The notes beneath the pieces were generated by a model, which had not been told where the DNA came from, did not search any database, and worked only from the letters and a program-made list of their open reading frames with translations. 64,000 bases of DNA. Source: Athripsodes cinereus. Taxonomy: Eukaryota > Arthropoda > Insecta > Trichoptera > Leptoceridae. Of the stretch, positions 1 to 9,994 are shown piece after piece. Every line of letters starts with the position of its first letter. The first letter of the stretch is position 1. Made by a program: the position numbers and the translations under genes. The stretch covers positions 30,073,214-30,137,213 of the forward strand of contig OX388313.1 of assembly GCA_947579605.1 (NCBI GenBank). The letters are read 5' to 3'.

Positions 1-440
1 ATACCTGACGGTGCGTTGCATGATTAATATCATTATCTAATTAGTTATTTAATTAAATTAATTAAATACTTAAATAAGTAATTATTTTATCTATTATTAT
101 TATTTTTATTTATTTATTTATTTTATTCTTCTTGCACATCATCATTCATATAACAAATAAAATAGGGCAATATACACAGGAAAAAATGTGATGATGTGCA
201 GTGGCGAGATTATCACTATATAGTGATTTCTTCCATCTAACTTCCATTATTATTGTTATCTTCGCATAAATATTGCAGTTCATTTATTAGTATATGCTAT
301 ATATCGTAAAATAAAATAACCATAGTTCTGCTAAAGATTTTGTGAAAGAGGACGGAGAAAGCGATTTAAAGATTTTTTTATGTATTAACAATGCGAGATA
401 AAGAGATAGGTGATCTTCTCTTATCCCTGAAATATAACAT
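1..440. other. AT-rich intergenic or intronic DNA
   Basis: No gene, RNA or clear repeat boundary is seen. The stretch is dominated by ATTT/TTAA runs such as the tandem TTATT and TTAAT tracts near 50-125. Confidence 0.6.
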
Positions 441-454
441 TGTAGTGTTTTTTT

Positions 455-690
455 TTTAGTTTTCAAGTGTCCTGTAAAAAACAGGTTAAAAATGATTTTA
501 GTTTTAACTCTTTTAATATTGTAAATGGTGATGTTTTGATTTTATATACTAATGTATGTTCGACAATCCCCAGACCGTATCTACTAAACATGCATGCTAT
601 TATATCTTTTCTCCGTGACAATACAAATTAAGACAATCAAGATGGGTGGCATATCTCATCGCTGAACTGAAAATGTACCATTTTAAATAG
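455..690. repeat. Two S1 SINE fragments
   Basis: Positions 458-490 resemble the S1 5' half (TTTTCAAGTGTCCTGTAAAA). Positions 630-690 match the S1 middle in reverse (GATGGGTGG then CTCATCGCTGAA). Both are decayed and in opposite orientation. The assignment rests on similarity to the well-preserved copies at 34,517 and 54,311. Confidence 0.55.
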
Positions 691-1300
691 GTGTAGTTAG
701 TTTATGTAGAAGTGTGAGGTCATCTTTAGCTGTTTAATGTATAATAAACAGTTTCGAGGCCAAGACTCGGTTCGGTTAATAACCCCGGTGCAATATCTGG
801 GTCACTCACTCACTACAAGAACAACAATTTTCCTTTCAACGCATTATTATAATAATATATCCATCCCTACCACACGTATATACATTTTCATAATGTACGA
901 AAGAGATAAAGTATATTATATTATTATCAAACATATTGCTATGAAAATTTTCGCCATTCATTTTGCATTTTATTGTTCATGTCTCACTCCCTCCCACGTG
1001 ATTTCCATAAGGATAGACAAAGATACACGGTACGACTTCACCTTGAAATTGCAGGCTTGTGCAGAATAATATAATTACGTAACGAATTATTCCATATTTA
1101 TAATTAATGATTATTTCATCTTAAAGCGTTGCCATAGCAACGGCTGCTGGTGATTTTATTACCTCACACCTTCCACTAGTCATCTTGATGTAAATGTAAA
1201 CCATTATAATTAAATGACAATGTAGAACAAGTGCTTTTTTTCAAAATTAGATTTTTGAATCTAGAATTCCATTGCAGTGTATTTTAAAAAGAAGATATAA
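691..1300. other. No gene found
   Basis: AT-rich DNA. A 110-codon frame at 737-1069 has no recognisable domain and low-complexity composition, so I treat it as chance. Confidence 0.5.
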
Positions 1301-1304
1301 TACA

Positions 1305-1589
1305 TACACATACACTAAAAATGTCTCTGAGAAGAATGGTTGGTAAAACTTTGCGAGATAAGAGTGAGGAATGTGGATACTAGTAGAATGAGCTGATGGA
1401 GGCAAGAGGAGTGTTGTGGATAGAATGCGTATAAATAAGTTACGATGGTTTGGGCATGTGAAGCGGATGGCTGATGAGAGTATGACGATGATATTGTATC
1501 TATCTGAGAGAAGAAGTTTGACAAAGTGTGGACGCCCGAGAACTGATACTTCTCAATCACGTGAAATTCTCAACGATGGCCGCATGTTT
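1305..1589 (+). pseudogene. LINE-A reverse-transcriptase C-terminal relic
   Basis: Translated in pieces, this region gives SLRRMVGKTLRDKSEE, then a frame break near 1,381-1,400, then VVDRMRINKLRWFGHVKRM and a GRPRT motif. This is the C-terminal tail of a non-LTR retrotransposon polymerase, homologous to the copy at 13,943-14,740. Only the last ~90 residues remain, and stops and indels break the frame. The S1-type 3' tail follows directly, which suggests either the natural LINE-A 3' end or recombination with S1. Confidence 0.85.
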
Positions 1590-1681
1590 GACAGCTTGCA
1601 GGTTTTCTACATGCAAATGGTCTGCTGGCTGCCCCATTTATGGTAAATGCCGTGATGGTATACTAGCAGTAGTAGTATTAG
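1590..1681 (+). repeat. S1 3' part fused to LINE-A
   Basis: Contains GACAGCTTGCA, then GGTCTGCTGGCTGCCCCAT, GCCGTGATGGTATA and a (TAG)n-like tail. It abuts the LINE-A relic in the same orientation. Confidence 0.8.
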
Positions 1682-1797
1682 ATATTACAAAATTGTGTAA
1701 GACGGAATCTTGCTGCAAGTGGTCTCAGTTAGAAAACTTATTGATTATGTACTAACTTATTGATTATGTACTAATAACAATGATAATATCTAATAAT

Positions 1798-1870
1798 GAT
1801 AACGGAACGAATTGGACTCGAACGTACGGCCTTCGACATCAGAGAATGGTGTAGCGAACACTTGACTACC
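1798..1870 (-). repeat. tRNA-like SINE head
   Basis: The minus strand shows a possible A box (TGGTAGTCAAGTG) and a B-box-like ACGTTCGAGTCC about 45 nt apart, as in tRNA-derived SINEs. The acceptor ends do not pair well enough for a functional tRNA. No second copy was found in this window. Confidence 0.4.
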
Positions 1871-1924
1871 AGATATTATACATAGATAATGTATTTGATA
1901 TGATCAATAGATATTTGCAACTGT

Positions 1925-2110
1925 AATAGATTATGGACAGTGAGAATGGTGGAATTGGTGAACGTTGTCCATGGACACCGAAAGTGATCACTTAAGTCAG
2001 CCTAGAGCCAATTCGTAAGCGTTGGGACACCTTTCTCACTTCTTCCGATTAAATTTTACACAATGTTGCATTGTGTAGACATGGTTCTCCAATCGAGGTT
2101 TCTGATTAGA
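1925..2110 (+). repeat. U3 interspersed repeat, copy 1
   Basis: Shares GGTGGAATTGGTGAAC, CCATGGACA and ATTCGTAAGCGTTGGGACAC with the copies at 22,735-22,865 (minus), 45,975-46,112 and 47,290-47,430. The family is unclassified. I saw no protein domain and no tail. Confidence 0.65.
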
Positions 2111-2157
2111 TTATGGATATTAAATTAATTTATTTATCACATTTTTATTTACTTACT

Positions 2158-2380
2158 AGCTGACCCGGCAAACGTTGTTTTGTCAAATTATACATTATTT
2201 CTAGATTACTAATATCGTTATTAAAAAATAGGAATTGATGGTAGAAGAGTCACAATTTAGGGCTGTATGTATTTTTAATGCCTCGCCATAAAAAAATAAG
2301 AATTAAAAAATTTGTCCAAAAAGTAAAAAAAAAATTGGGGACGTCCACCCTTAACTTTTACGGGTATGAAAAATAGATAT
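2158..2380 (+). repeat. Interspersed repeat with GACCCGGCAAACGTTG start
   Basis: Begins TAGCTGACCCGGCAAACGTT and contains GGTATGAAAAATAGAT. I recognise both as parts of a repeat common in insect genomes. It appears truncated where the U1 fragment begins. Related to the start of the U4 copy at 42,780. Confidence 0.5.
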
Positions 2381-2382
2381 TA

Positions 2383-2625
2383 TTATTCAAGTTAGATACA
2401 ATCAATATACAAAGGGTGAGTTTATCGCAGAGGCGATCTCTTCCCACTAACCCAATTTTTCACAATTCTTTGCTGGTTCAATTATTGAATTTACATTTTG
2501 TTTCCATATTCTATAATTGACTGTCTGATCCTGTGAACATTGCAAAAATTAAAAAAAAAACGAGCAATGTATTTAAATCAAATATAATCAATGTACAGAG
2601 AGCGAATTAATTAATATTTTTTACA
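2383..2625 (-). repeat. U1 LINE 3'UTR fragments
   Basis: Two pieces (2,385-2,460 and about 2,570-2,615) contain TACAATCAATATACA and AGGGTGAGTTTATCGC. They match the better copies at 26,655 and 59,340, where the minus strand ends in (AAATA)n. Probably the 3'UTR of a LINE; no coding part is attached. Confidence 0.6.
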
Positions 2626-2915
2626 AAGTCCCCCGTTTTTCCTTATGCATTTTCCTTTATTGCCAGCGGTATGCAAATACACTTTCCCTATTGTAGAAGT
2701 GGTTACTTTCTCGTTTAACTTTATTATTGCGATCCGCCCAAAAGGCCGCATGGTTGTTGAACTCAAAATAATATTAAAACTAGGTCAACATAAGTAACAA
2801 GTAACGTGGGCGCGAATATAACCATTATAACAACACACATATTAACAATCAACACTTGCTACTCTAGGGCGACCGTCATCTTTAAATATGATTATTATTA
2901 CGTTATATTAACGTA

Positions 2916-2990
2916 GTGCCCTGGAAAGGACTTGAACCCGTAACCCATCCCTTTCTCGAGGTGTGCTTTATTCAATAAAGCTACCGGGAG
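2916..2990 (-). repeat. T1 tRNA-headed SINE fragment
   Basis: The minus strand reads CCCGGTAGC, then ACGGGTTCAAGTCC (B box) and CAGGGCAC. It is the tRNA-like head of T1; the body is missing. Full copies are at 24,735 and 49,446. Too divergent to be a functional tRNA gene. Confidence 0.7.
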
Positions 2991-3920
2991 ACATAACGAA
3001 GAAATTCTCTCTTATAAATCACAATGACAGCTTCATAATGTAGGTATTATTCTAGCATGTATGAGTGTCTCGTGTTAAATACAATCAATATCAATCAATA
3101 GTAGGTACATTATTTTTATTGCCATCCACACTTCTCAGCATTATACAACCGGATAAGTCTTCATATGATCAGCCATTGTCACACAAAAACTTAACAGTCT
3201 AACGCTGGGAAAAATTCACCTATCCAGATATACAGGATATCAAAGGATTAGACTCAAAACGCGGGTTCAAAATACCAGCATTGTGCCTGAAATATCTGTG
3301 TTCAGAAACTTTCAAACAATATTACAAATATTTATTATAAAAGATTTTTGAATTTTTACATATAAATTAACAATAAATCTAATTTTTGTAAATTATTTAT
3401 TAAATATTTCTGAGTTACCCCTTTAGCTGATATGACAAAAGGGATTATATAAACGGAACTAGAATAGTTAACCTATATTATAATTATAATCGTTTTTATA
3501 TCATCGCTATGTACGTGTGTACTTATTCCGGATGCGATAACATTCGCAAAGAAATAAAGTAATTACGCAATCACACATTTTTGTATGTTACTCACACATA
3601 AAGTATGTATATTACAAAAACTCTCACCACAATCGTGCGTAAGCATACATACACTTATGCCATGTTATAATAATTATCATATTATAAAGATAGTGATGGG
3701 AGCGATGACGGCGAATAACTGTTGACGGTGACAATCTGTTCAATGTATATGTGATTGAGAAAAATGCAACATAATATTATGGAGTTTTCTTCAGTTAAGT
3801 CCGTAGAGGCGGTCTGGCTAACAATGTTGACCGTGCCTTCTGCGTAGTTGGTCCGTTGCTGTAGAAAAAAAATCCCTATGATTCGCAAACTCTTGAGAGT
3901 ATGGAGGTATTCAAGGTTTA
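2991..3920. other. No gene found
   Basis: AT-rich DNA without recognised repeats. A 68-codon minus-strand frame at 3,682-3,888 has no known motif. Confidence 0.5.
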
Positions 3921-3924
3921 AGAC

Positions 3925-3990
3925 CCTATTATTCAGGTGGTATTATGATTCTTGATTGGACCCTTGCGATGGGTTTTCCACAAAACGGCT
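3925..3990 (+). repeat. Unclassified repeat, copy 1
   Basis: Shares TTATGATTCTTGA, TGGAC, CTTGCGAT and TTTTCCACAAAACGG with 31,118-31,175. The two copies differ at scattered positions, so this is an old interspersed repeat. Confidence 0.6.
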
Positions 3991-4083
3991 TGTCTAGTTA
4001 TTGTTATTATGATTAAAACCCAATGTGTATACTGTGGCGTTGAGCAGATCATTGCATAACATAACATAATACAACATGTATAG

Positions 4084-4309
4084 GCAATTCACATATATCG
4101 AGCTAGTCCCAAACAAAGATATGAAACTTGTATTAGGATACTAACACGACGATATACACATATACAATGCACTAAACACAATATATACATGTAACACCCA
4201 GGCTTAGGAAAAATTGAAAAAGGTCATTATTCATTTTGCCCTGGCCGGTAATCGAACCAGGGACCTCGTGACTCAAACGCAAGAGCGTTACCTCTGGGCC
4301 ACACCGGCC
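4084..4309 (-). mobile_element. T2 SINE, near full length
   Basis: The minus strand starts with a tRNA-like head: A box GTGGCCCAGAGG and B box TGGTTCGATTACC, with GGCCGGT able to pair with ACCGGCC. A body follows, containing GGGTGTTACATGTATA and TTTGGGACTAGCTCGA. Other copies are at 23,195-23,600 (interrupted), 48,085-48,300 (decayed) and a 3' piece at 37,968. Pol III-type SINE architecture is inferred from the boxes. Confidence 0.8.
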
Positions 4310-4456
4310 ACCAGTTCACATAATTTCGTTATTTTTATTGAAGACAATATAAGATAATTCTTGTTAGGATCATTGAAGCTGAAGGCAAATGCGATCTCAG
4401 AAGAAAGCTCTTTAATGCATTGTACTAGATATTATTAAAGTCCATGCTTTTAGTAA

Positions 4457-4500
4457 TTACTACCTCAATGGTTTAGTGTGAAAAACCATTGAGGTAGTAA
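4457..4500. repeat. 18-bp perfect hairpin
   Basis: Arms 4,457-4,474 and 4,483-4,500 are perfect inverted repeats around an 8-nt loop. The 3' arm contains TGAGGTAGTA. Confidence 0.85.
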
Positions 4501-4605
4501 AAATGGAGAGTCGCATGACAAGATGGCTGTTGTCTGTCTTACAGGTGAATTACCTTCGTTGAAAATGAAAGCAGAACTACTACCTATCATTGTGTATGTG
4601 TAAAT

Positions 4606-4700
4606 ATTATGCTGTGAGCATGTATATATTGTGCTGTGAGCATGTATTTGTTATGCTGTGAGCATGTATATATTGTGCTGTGAGCATGTATTTGTTATTA
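4606..4700. repeat. Tandem repeat, ~22-bp unit x4
   Basis: The core TGCTGTGAGCATGTAT recurs four times, alternating TATATTG and TTGTTA spacers, so it can also be read as a ~45-bp unit twice. Confidence 0.95.
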
Positions 4701-4857
4701 TACATAGGCAGTTTGTATTTCACTTTCTCCCGAAGAGCCGCGTTGATACTTGATATAGTTGCTTCAACTTTCTTGTTTTATAACAATTATAAAATTATAA
4801 TGTTGAGAACACGTTATTAAAACAAATATCAAAACAAAAAATATCCATTCATCACAT

Positions 4858-4916
4858 CACGATGTCTCTCACAACTGGTGTAGCCAGCGGATCAACTGCG
4901 TGTAATAAACATACTT
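4858..4916 (-). repeat. S1 3' fragment
   Basis: Contains CAACTGGTGTAGCCAGCGGA and CTGCGTGTAATAAACAT, matching S1 in reverse. Confidence 0.65.
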
Positions 4917-4918
4917 TT

Positions 4919-5100
4919 CATTATGTAATTTGAAACAAGTGTTTCTTTCTACTATAGATTTTTGATTCTGAGAGAGACGTCTTTCCACTTATCAGGTCAT
5001 TATCAATCAGAACTACTACCGACTACTACATAAATCTATAGTAGAAAAAAAAACACTTGTTTCAAATTACATAATTATGGAATTCTACTACGTGTGCACC
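4919..5100. repeat. FB foldback element
   Basis: The arms, about 4,922-4,966 and 5,031-5,076, form an inverted repeat containing TGTAATTTGAAACAAGTGTT. The interior carries, on the minus strand, CCTGATAAGTGGAAAGACGT, the FB motif also present at 15,480 and, diverged, at 32,320. The right flank continues ATTCTACTACGTGTGCACC, shared with 15,385 and 57,770. Confidence 0.8.
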
Positions 5101-5443
5101 GACACAATTAATAACATACTTTACAATATGTCATTTATGGATACCTTTGTTGGATGAGTACCAGAGGAAACCTATCCTCATAGTGAAAATTCACAATCAT
5201 TTGAATACATTTCTGGATTACATAAATATGCATATATTGAAGTTATCAAGAAAGTTATCAATACGATGCACTCGACAGAACCAAGTGTCGAAACAAAACA
5301 AGAAAGGTAGACTCCACTACCATGTGGGACTAATAAGTGCCTAAGGAGAAGATGTAGTTATTAAGAAAGAAAGTTAAGGAATAACAAGTTGTGAAATAAG
5401 ACATTCAGAATGGATGGCATATTCTATTTATGTACACTATTGC

Positions 5444-5615
5444 AGCATTTCTCACAAATGGGGTAACCAGCGGACTAACTGCATGCAAAAAATATTATGC
5501 ATTTCGTCCTCTCTGGGTCAGTAAAAGTTAAAGGCATTCAAGATAGGTGCCATTCATAATACGTATCTGCCTTCTGCAAGGTACTTGAAAACTTACAGGA
5601 AAGGGTGGAAGATTT
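5444..5615 (-). repeat. S1 SINE, diverged
   Basis: Reverse S1 landmarks occur in order: GGGGTAACCAGCGGACTAAC, GTCCTCTCTGGGTCA, AGGCATTCA, ACTTGAAAACTTACAGGAAA. The extreme 5' part and the tail are missing. Positions 5,400-5,425 also resemble an S1 piece (AGACATTCAGAATGGATGGC). Confidence 0.75.
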
Positions 5616-6600
5616 ATTATTTACCTGGGATGGAACCCCTTATGATTAAATAAATTCTTTCTACAGCAATACATTTAACATTTTATCAGATTTATTCATA
5701 AGTTAATTTATATAAATTTATTTTAATTTTACTGGTTTACTAGACTTGCATTAGACGAGCTTTATTAGTTTGTTTTTTTTTACCCCTATATTCACTTTTA
5801 TTGCATAATTTTGTTTCAACTCGACAGCTTGTAAGTTAAACTTTTTGTATATTTTAAACTTATTGTATATTTTTGTAGTTTGTAAGTATTACGTATCAAA
5901 AAAACTAGCCAAAGTTATAAAAAAAATGTTTGTATTGACAAACCAAAACATGGTTTAATGTAAAAAAAAATATTGTAAAAAATGTTACAAATTTGAATAA
6001 AGACTAGGTATACAAAAAAACATGCATGCTGTAGACACGCTTAATTGGGGGGTTAGCCTGTCCAGATCAATGTGTTTTTTTTTCTTCTTTTTCTTTTTTC
6101 TTCTTCTTTGTTTTGTCAACTCTCTGTGTGTGTCTTTTGTTAAATAAATAAATAAATAAAAAAGTATTTTGTATTTTGATAAATATTGTAATATGCAAGT
6201 ATTTATGTAATTCAAATATAAGTATGTACTTGTAAGAATGATAATATTGGTCGCTCATTTGTTCATTAAGTTAGTCGGTTGGTTGGTAAATGAGTTTTGT
6301 AAAAAGTCGGTCGGGTCTTTGAACCGAGCACCGTGACCTAGATTCGCTATTTCCATCTTATTTCACTAGTGTTGGTGTATATTTATATTATTATTACCGT
6401 ACAACCAATACATGTAAACAATATTGTAAAATTATACAGCGATACGCCAATACATATTATTATAACACTCACACACAGATAATAGCTCCACTCAGTACCA
6501 AATACTTGGTCACCAACACATTCATTATTATCTGCATGCAGTTATTAGTTAATATTTAAAATTTGGTTCCCCATTTTGTTGTTATAGATTGTTATTCAAT
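5616..6600. other. No gene found; low-complexity tracts
   Basis: Contains a pyrimidine-rich tract (6,075-6,112), a TAAA tandem (6,142-6,165) and T- and A-runs. Two short minus-strand frames over the pyrimidine tract are lysine-rich low complexity, not genes. Confidence 0.5.
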
Positions 6601-7028
6601 GCGTGGAGTCCTTGGCAAAAAAACAGATCTCCAACTTTTCTCAGTAAATTTTCGAGTGTCGCATAAAAAGGCAGGTGGTATTCGTAAAACTACACATATT
6701 AAAACATTTTGTTTATTTATTTATTCATTCGTTTATTGAACAGCATTTAAAACATAATATAATGTTATGAAATCTACCAAACTGAGCATGAGCCCGTACC
6801 AAGGCGGACTGAATCAATTTTTAACCTTGCTTTGTCTCAGCGCTTTAACATTCTTTACTTTAAGTACATTCTTTAATTTCCTTTATTCTGTTTAATAATT
6901 CAATCAATTTTACATCTTCAATGCAACGATGGGGTATGCTATATAATTTATCCAGAATATCTTTCCTTTTTTGGCACTGAGCTTAGTCCGCTGGCTACCC
7001 CACTTCAGAAAAATGCGTGATAAAATGT
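6601..7028 (+). mobile_element. S1 SINE interrupted by a ~190-bp insert
   Basis: The S1 5' part (6,601-6,712: GTGGAGTCCTTGGCAAA, TTTTCGAGTGTC, AGGCAGGT) and 3' part (6,905-7,028: TTTTACATCTTCAATGCAAC, GTCCGCTGGCTACCCCACTT) are colinear. The intervening ~6,713-6,904 starts with a TTTATTTATTTATTC tract, as expected for a retroposed sequence inserted in minus orientation. Confidence 0.75.
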
Positions 7029-7094
7029 ATGTATATTTTTTTTAATCAGTTTTGAATAATTATAATAAAATAGTTGTTCCTATCGTTGTTCACT

Positions 7095-7215
7095 GGTCGG
7101 AAATGCCAATACTGGCTTAGAGGTACTGCTGGACTGGAGAGAGTTGAAAGAATAAAAAAATTGTCACCCAAACGGATAAATAGGAGTCCTTGAACTCTTG
7201 AAATATCCGGAAAAT
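7095..7215 (+). repeat. LINE-G 3'UTR fragment
   Basis: Contains GCCAATACTGGC, ACGGATAAATAGGAGTCC and a short stem at the AGTCC/GAACTC region. It matches the LINE-G 3'UTR at 25,060-25,285 and 55,030-55,185. Confidence 0.7.
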
Positions 7216-8480
7216 ATGGTTATTTCAACATTATCATTCTTTTTGAAATATTAAGAGCGTTATAATAAATGATAGAAAATACAGTTTTATGTAGTAGAAA
7301 ACAAATTGATATTATTATTATTTAATGATATCTAATCGTTGCTGTATTGAATTAAATTATAAACATTTCACTTTCGATTCACTTTCACTGCTCGCCTTTC
7401 ACCATAACACTGACCAGCCACAATACGACACGAGAGTGAAAGACTTTCTAGGATGTAGAGCTTGCATAAAATCAGGAGCAATTTTTATTTTATTTCTAAC
7501 TAGTCAATTTACTTAGTAAAACTTCATTTATTTATCTTATATTTTGTCCATATTCTAAAACTTCAACCTTTTTGGGGAAGACAGAGAAGTGAACAATGAA
7601 TAATACTGTAGTTAGTAAATTCATACTTTATTTTTCAAGCCAACATATTCATTAACGAAAATTTTATAATTTCTTTGTTGAGTTTTCAAATTGGAGTTGG
7701 GACAGTTCTGGGACAGAAAAGAACTGTTTAACACGAGATAACGGTTTGCTGAAAAGGTTTTTGGATTGACTTCAGTTTTTCAGCAATTCCCATGTTGATT
7801 TTTATAATCAAAAGTTAGATCTATTGAACACAATCGAAAAATTCAATAAAAAACAATTGTGAACAAGTTCTATTATTTATATCATTAATTTTATACTCTA
7901 TATATCTTTATCAGCATGAAATGTGTAACTGTGAACAGTGAAAGAGGTCAATGTATAAATTACAACAAAAAATAAAATACCTATGAATGCTGTTACTTTC
8001 TCCCCTCATTTATAGATGGCGGTAGTGTGTCTATTTAGTTTCATTGAAGAATGCTTTGTACAGTAATATTAAAGTTTCATACACTTCTCAAGTACGCTAT
8101 TATAAACGATATGTATATTCATAATCATTCTATATGTATGAGACATTGCTGTGTGTATGTGAATGCCGTATAAAGGCGAGTAAATACAGATATAATAATG
8201 TAGAGCGCTGGTTCAATGCACTCCTCAAGGTGAATGGTGTGATAACAGATAAGTGGGATGGTTCGTGTCTTGGCTAAGTAGTGACGCACGCTACCCGTTG
8301 TTCACTGTGAGACCTCTGCAGAAAAATTTGTAAAGGTTGCTTTTATTTGGATACAATGAAAAATTACCGGCTTTTTTATTACGAATTTACATATTTTTAA
8401 ACTTATTTATAAACTACTATCAATTTTTACACACTAGATTAATAACTAACAATACTATCTTATTTCTCTTTTGTTTTCAT
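7216..8480. other. No gene found
   Basis: AT-rich DNA. Short frames at 7,325-7,516 and 8,337-8,612 have no recognised motif; the second runs into S1 and LINE-A tail fragments. Confidence 0.45.
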
Positions 8481-8482
8481 AA

Positions 8483-8562
8483 AACAGGTTTCCCACTTTT
8501 TTCTGCAAATTTTACATTATCCTATAATAGGCTGGTATTCGTAAAAAAAACACGTAAATTTT
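8483..8562 (+). repeat. S1 5' fragment
   Basis: Contains GGTTTCCCACTTTTTTCTGC, then GGCTGGTATTCGTAAA, the S1 5' region. Confidence 0.6.
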
Positions 8563-8565
8563 CTC

Positions 8566-8625
8566 CATCTATCTATCTATCCATTCCTCACCCCGCATCC
8601 TTTGTAGGGTAGGCGTTCTTTCCAC
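8566..8625 (-). repeat. LINE-A 3' tail fragment
   Basis: A (TATC)n tract followed by CTCACCCCGCATCC and GTAGGGTAGGCGTTCTTTCC, which matches the LINE-A 3' end at 13,960-14,005. Confidence 0.65.
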
Positions 8626-8659
8626 TATAATAAAGTTGTTTTAACTTCCATTCTATCGC

Positions 8660-8745
8660 AATGGTCATCCTGAATATTTTATTTTTATGACACGGAGAAC
8701 ACAATTTGTATGTTCATAATAAGTAACAAGTCCACTGGTTGTCTC
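8660..8745 (+). repeat. S1 3' fragment, decayed
   Basis: Contains ATCCTGAATATTT, GACACGGAGAACA and AAGTCCACTGGTTG in S1 order. Confidence 0.5.
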
Positions 8746-8764
8746 ATTTTTGGCATATTTTTTT

Positions 8765-9006
8765 AGTGGAGCACTTGCCAAAGAATGTCTCCCATTTTTT
8801 TCTGTAAGTTTTCGAGTGTATTGTAAAATGCAGGTGCTTGAAAAAATATGACTTAATTATCTTGAATTCAGCGATAAGATCTGGATACCCATCCTGAATG
8901 ACTTAATATTTGGCATGAATAGAATAACTTGTGTTTTATACAGACAGTAACTCTGCTGGCTACTCTATTTATGATATAAGCCGTGACGGTATAGATATGT
9001 AGATAG
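8765..9006 (+). mobile_element. S1 SINE, full length but diverged
   Basis: Starts GTGGAGCACTTGCCAAAGAA. It contains TTTTCGAGTGTATTGTAAAA, the AATTCAGCGATAAGAT core and CCATCCTGAATGACTTAA, and ends GCCGTGACGGTATAGATA. About 240 bp, the same layout as the reference copy at 54,311. Confidence 0.85.
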
Positions 9007-9084
9007 GCATATAATGAAAATGCAAATTATCATCTCAATGCATTATAAAAATATGATACTCAGGCTGAGAAGCATCCGTTTTTG

Positions 9085-9235
9085 GGATATTTTTATTTAT
9101 TTATTTTTATTTATTTATTCATATAATAAACGGCTTTCGCCTTTTACAATGTTAAACCATTCTATGACAATTTTTATACACCTTCAAAACTTACTCCAAT
9201 GTCACATCAAATCATTTATTCTATTCTTTAAGTAG
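9085..9235 (-). repeat. U5 retroelement 3' end
   Basis: On the minus strand: GGTTTAACATTGTAAAAGGC, then GAAAGCCGT, ending in (AATAAATA)n. Second copy at 11,308; a relic at 63,255. The tail suggests the 3' end of a LINE or SINE; no coding part is attached. Confidence 0.65.
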
Positions 9236-9239
9236 TATA

Positions 9240-9600
9240 TCTATACAAACAATACCCATTACATTCCACACAAAATCAACAAATATACACAGGCACTCGC
9301 AGCCAAAACAATTTACATCCAGGCCCACGGTATTCCACACTATACACATCTACATTTTGTATGCATATGCAATATCAATACTGTACTTATAGTATACATA
9401 GGCATCCTTATGTATATAATATGCACTCAAGTGGGCACAGTGTGCTGTCTATCATTTCGCGGTTATGTTCTGAAAAAATATGATATATATGCTGTGATGA
9501 TATAAGTACCTACTAAATAAATAAACAATGATAGAAAGGACATAAATTTAACATAATTCTAAAGTTTGTACATTCACAGAGTAAAAATTCATAGGTATTG
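9240..9600. other. No gene found
   Basis: AT-rich, with scattered TACA/CACA-rich stretches and no repeat family recognised. Confidence 0.45.
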
Positions 9601-9771
9601 ATGATATTGTACTTTAATTACACAACACAGTTAACTTTTCATTTTGATTTATTTAAAATCTTGAGCGCTTTCGTCAATGTAGATATATTGATATTTTCAA
9701 GAGAACTTTTAGGTTTTAAATAAATCTAAGTGAAAAGTTTACTGTGTTGCGTAATTAAAGTAGAATATCAT
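9601..9771. mobile_element. MITE with 41-bp terminal inverted repeats
   Basis: Left arm 9,601-9,641 and right arm 9,731-9,771 are inverted repeats with 3 mismatches; inner core TGAAAAGTT and central TGTGTTG. Total 171 bp with no reading frame. Target-site duplication and superfamily are not clear. Confidence 0.85.
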
Positions 9772-9879
9772 AAATTTAACATTTTCTTTGTATTAAATGT
9801 TTGGTTAATTTCATGTTAAAATGATTGCATAATAGTGACATGGTGTTTATTACATAATTAATAGATTGTAGAGGTACAG

Positions 9880-9990
9880 AGGTCCCGGACCGGGAATCTG
9901 GACGTGCTAGAAGCGGTTCACGGACCCCTAATAGGAGCGAGGAGAGTTGAGGAGGTCACAGGTTGGATACTATCTACAGTATATTGCTAC
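9880..9990 (+). other. GC-rich segment, unclassified
   Basis: More GC-rich than its surroundings, with an open frame of about 45 codons (contains NLDVLEAVHGPLIGARRVEE). It looks like a retroelement 3' fragment, but I do not recognise the family. Confidence 0.3.
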
Positions 9991-9994
9991 ATGG

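Noticed and set aside
737..1069. 110-codon open frame
   Set aside because: No motif, composition driven by AT-rich sequence and surrounded by decayed repeats.
2916..2990. tRNA gene
   Set aside because: The B box is good but the acceptor and anticodon arms do not fold properly, and the same sequence recurs as part of SINE T1.
4484..4506. let-7 microRNA gene
   Set aside because: Only the first ten bases match; the remainder of mature let-7 is missing and the stem is too short.
5985..6258. Lysine-rich minus-strand frames
   Set aside because: They arise from a pyrimidine-rich low-complexity tract.
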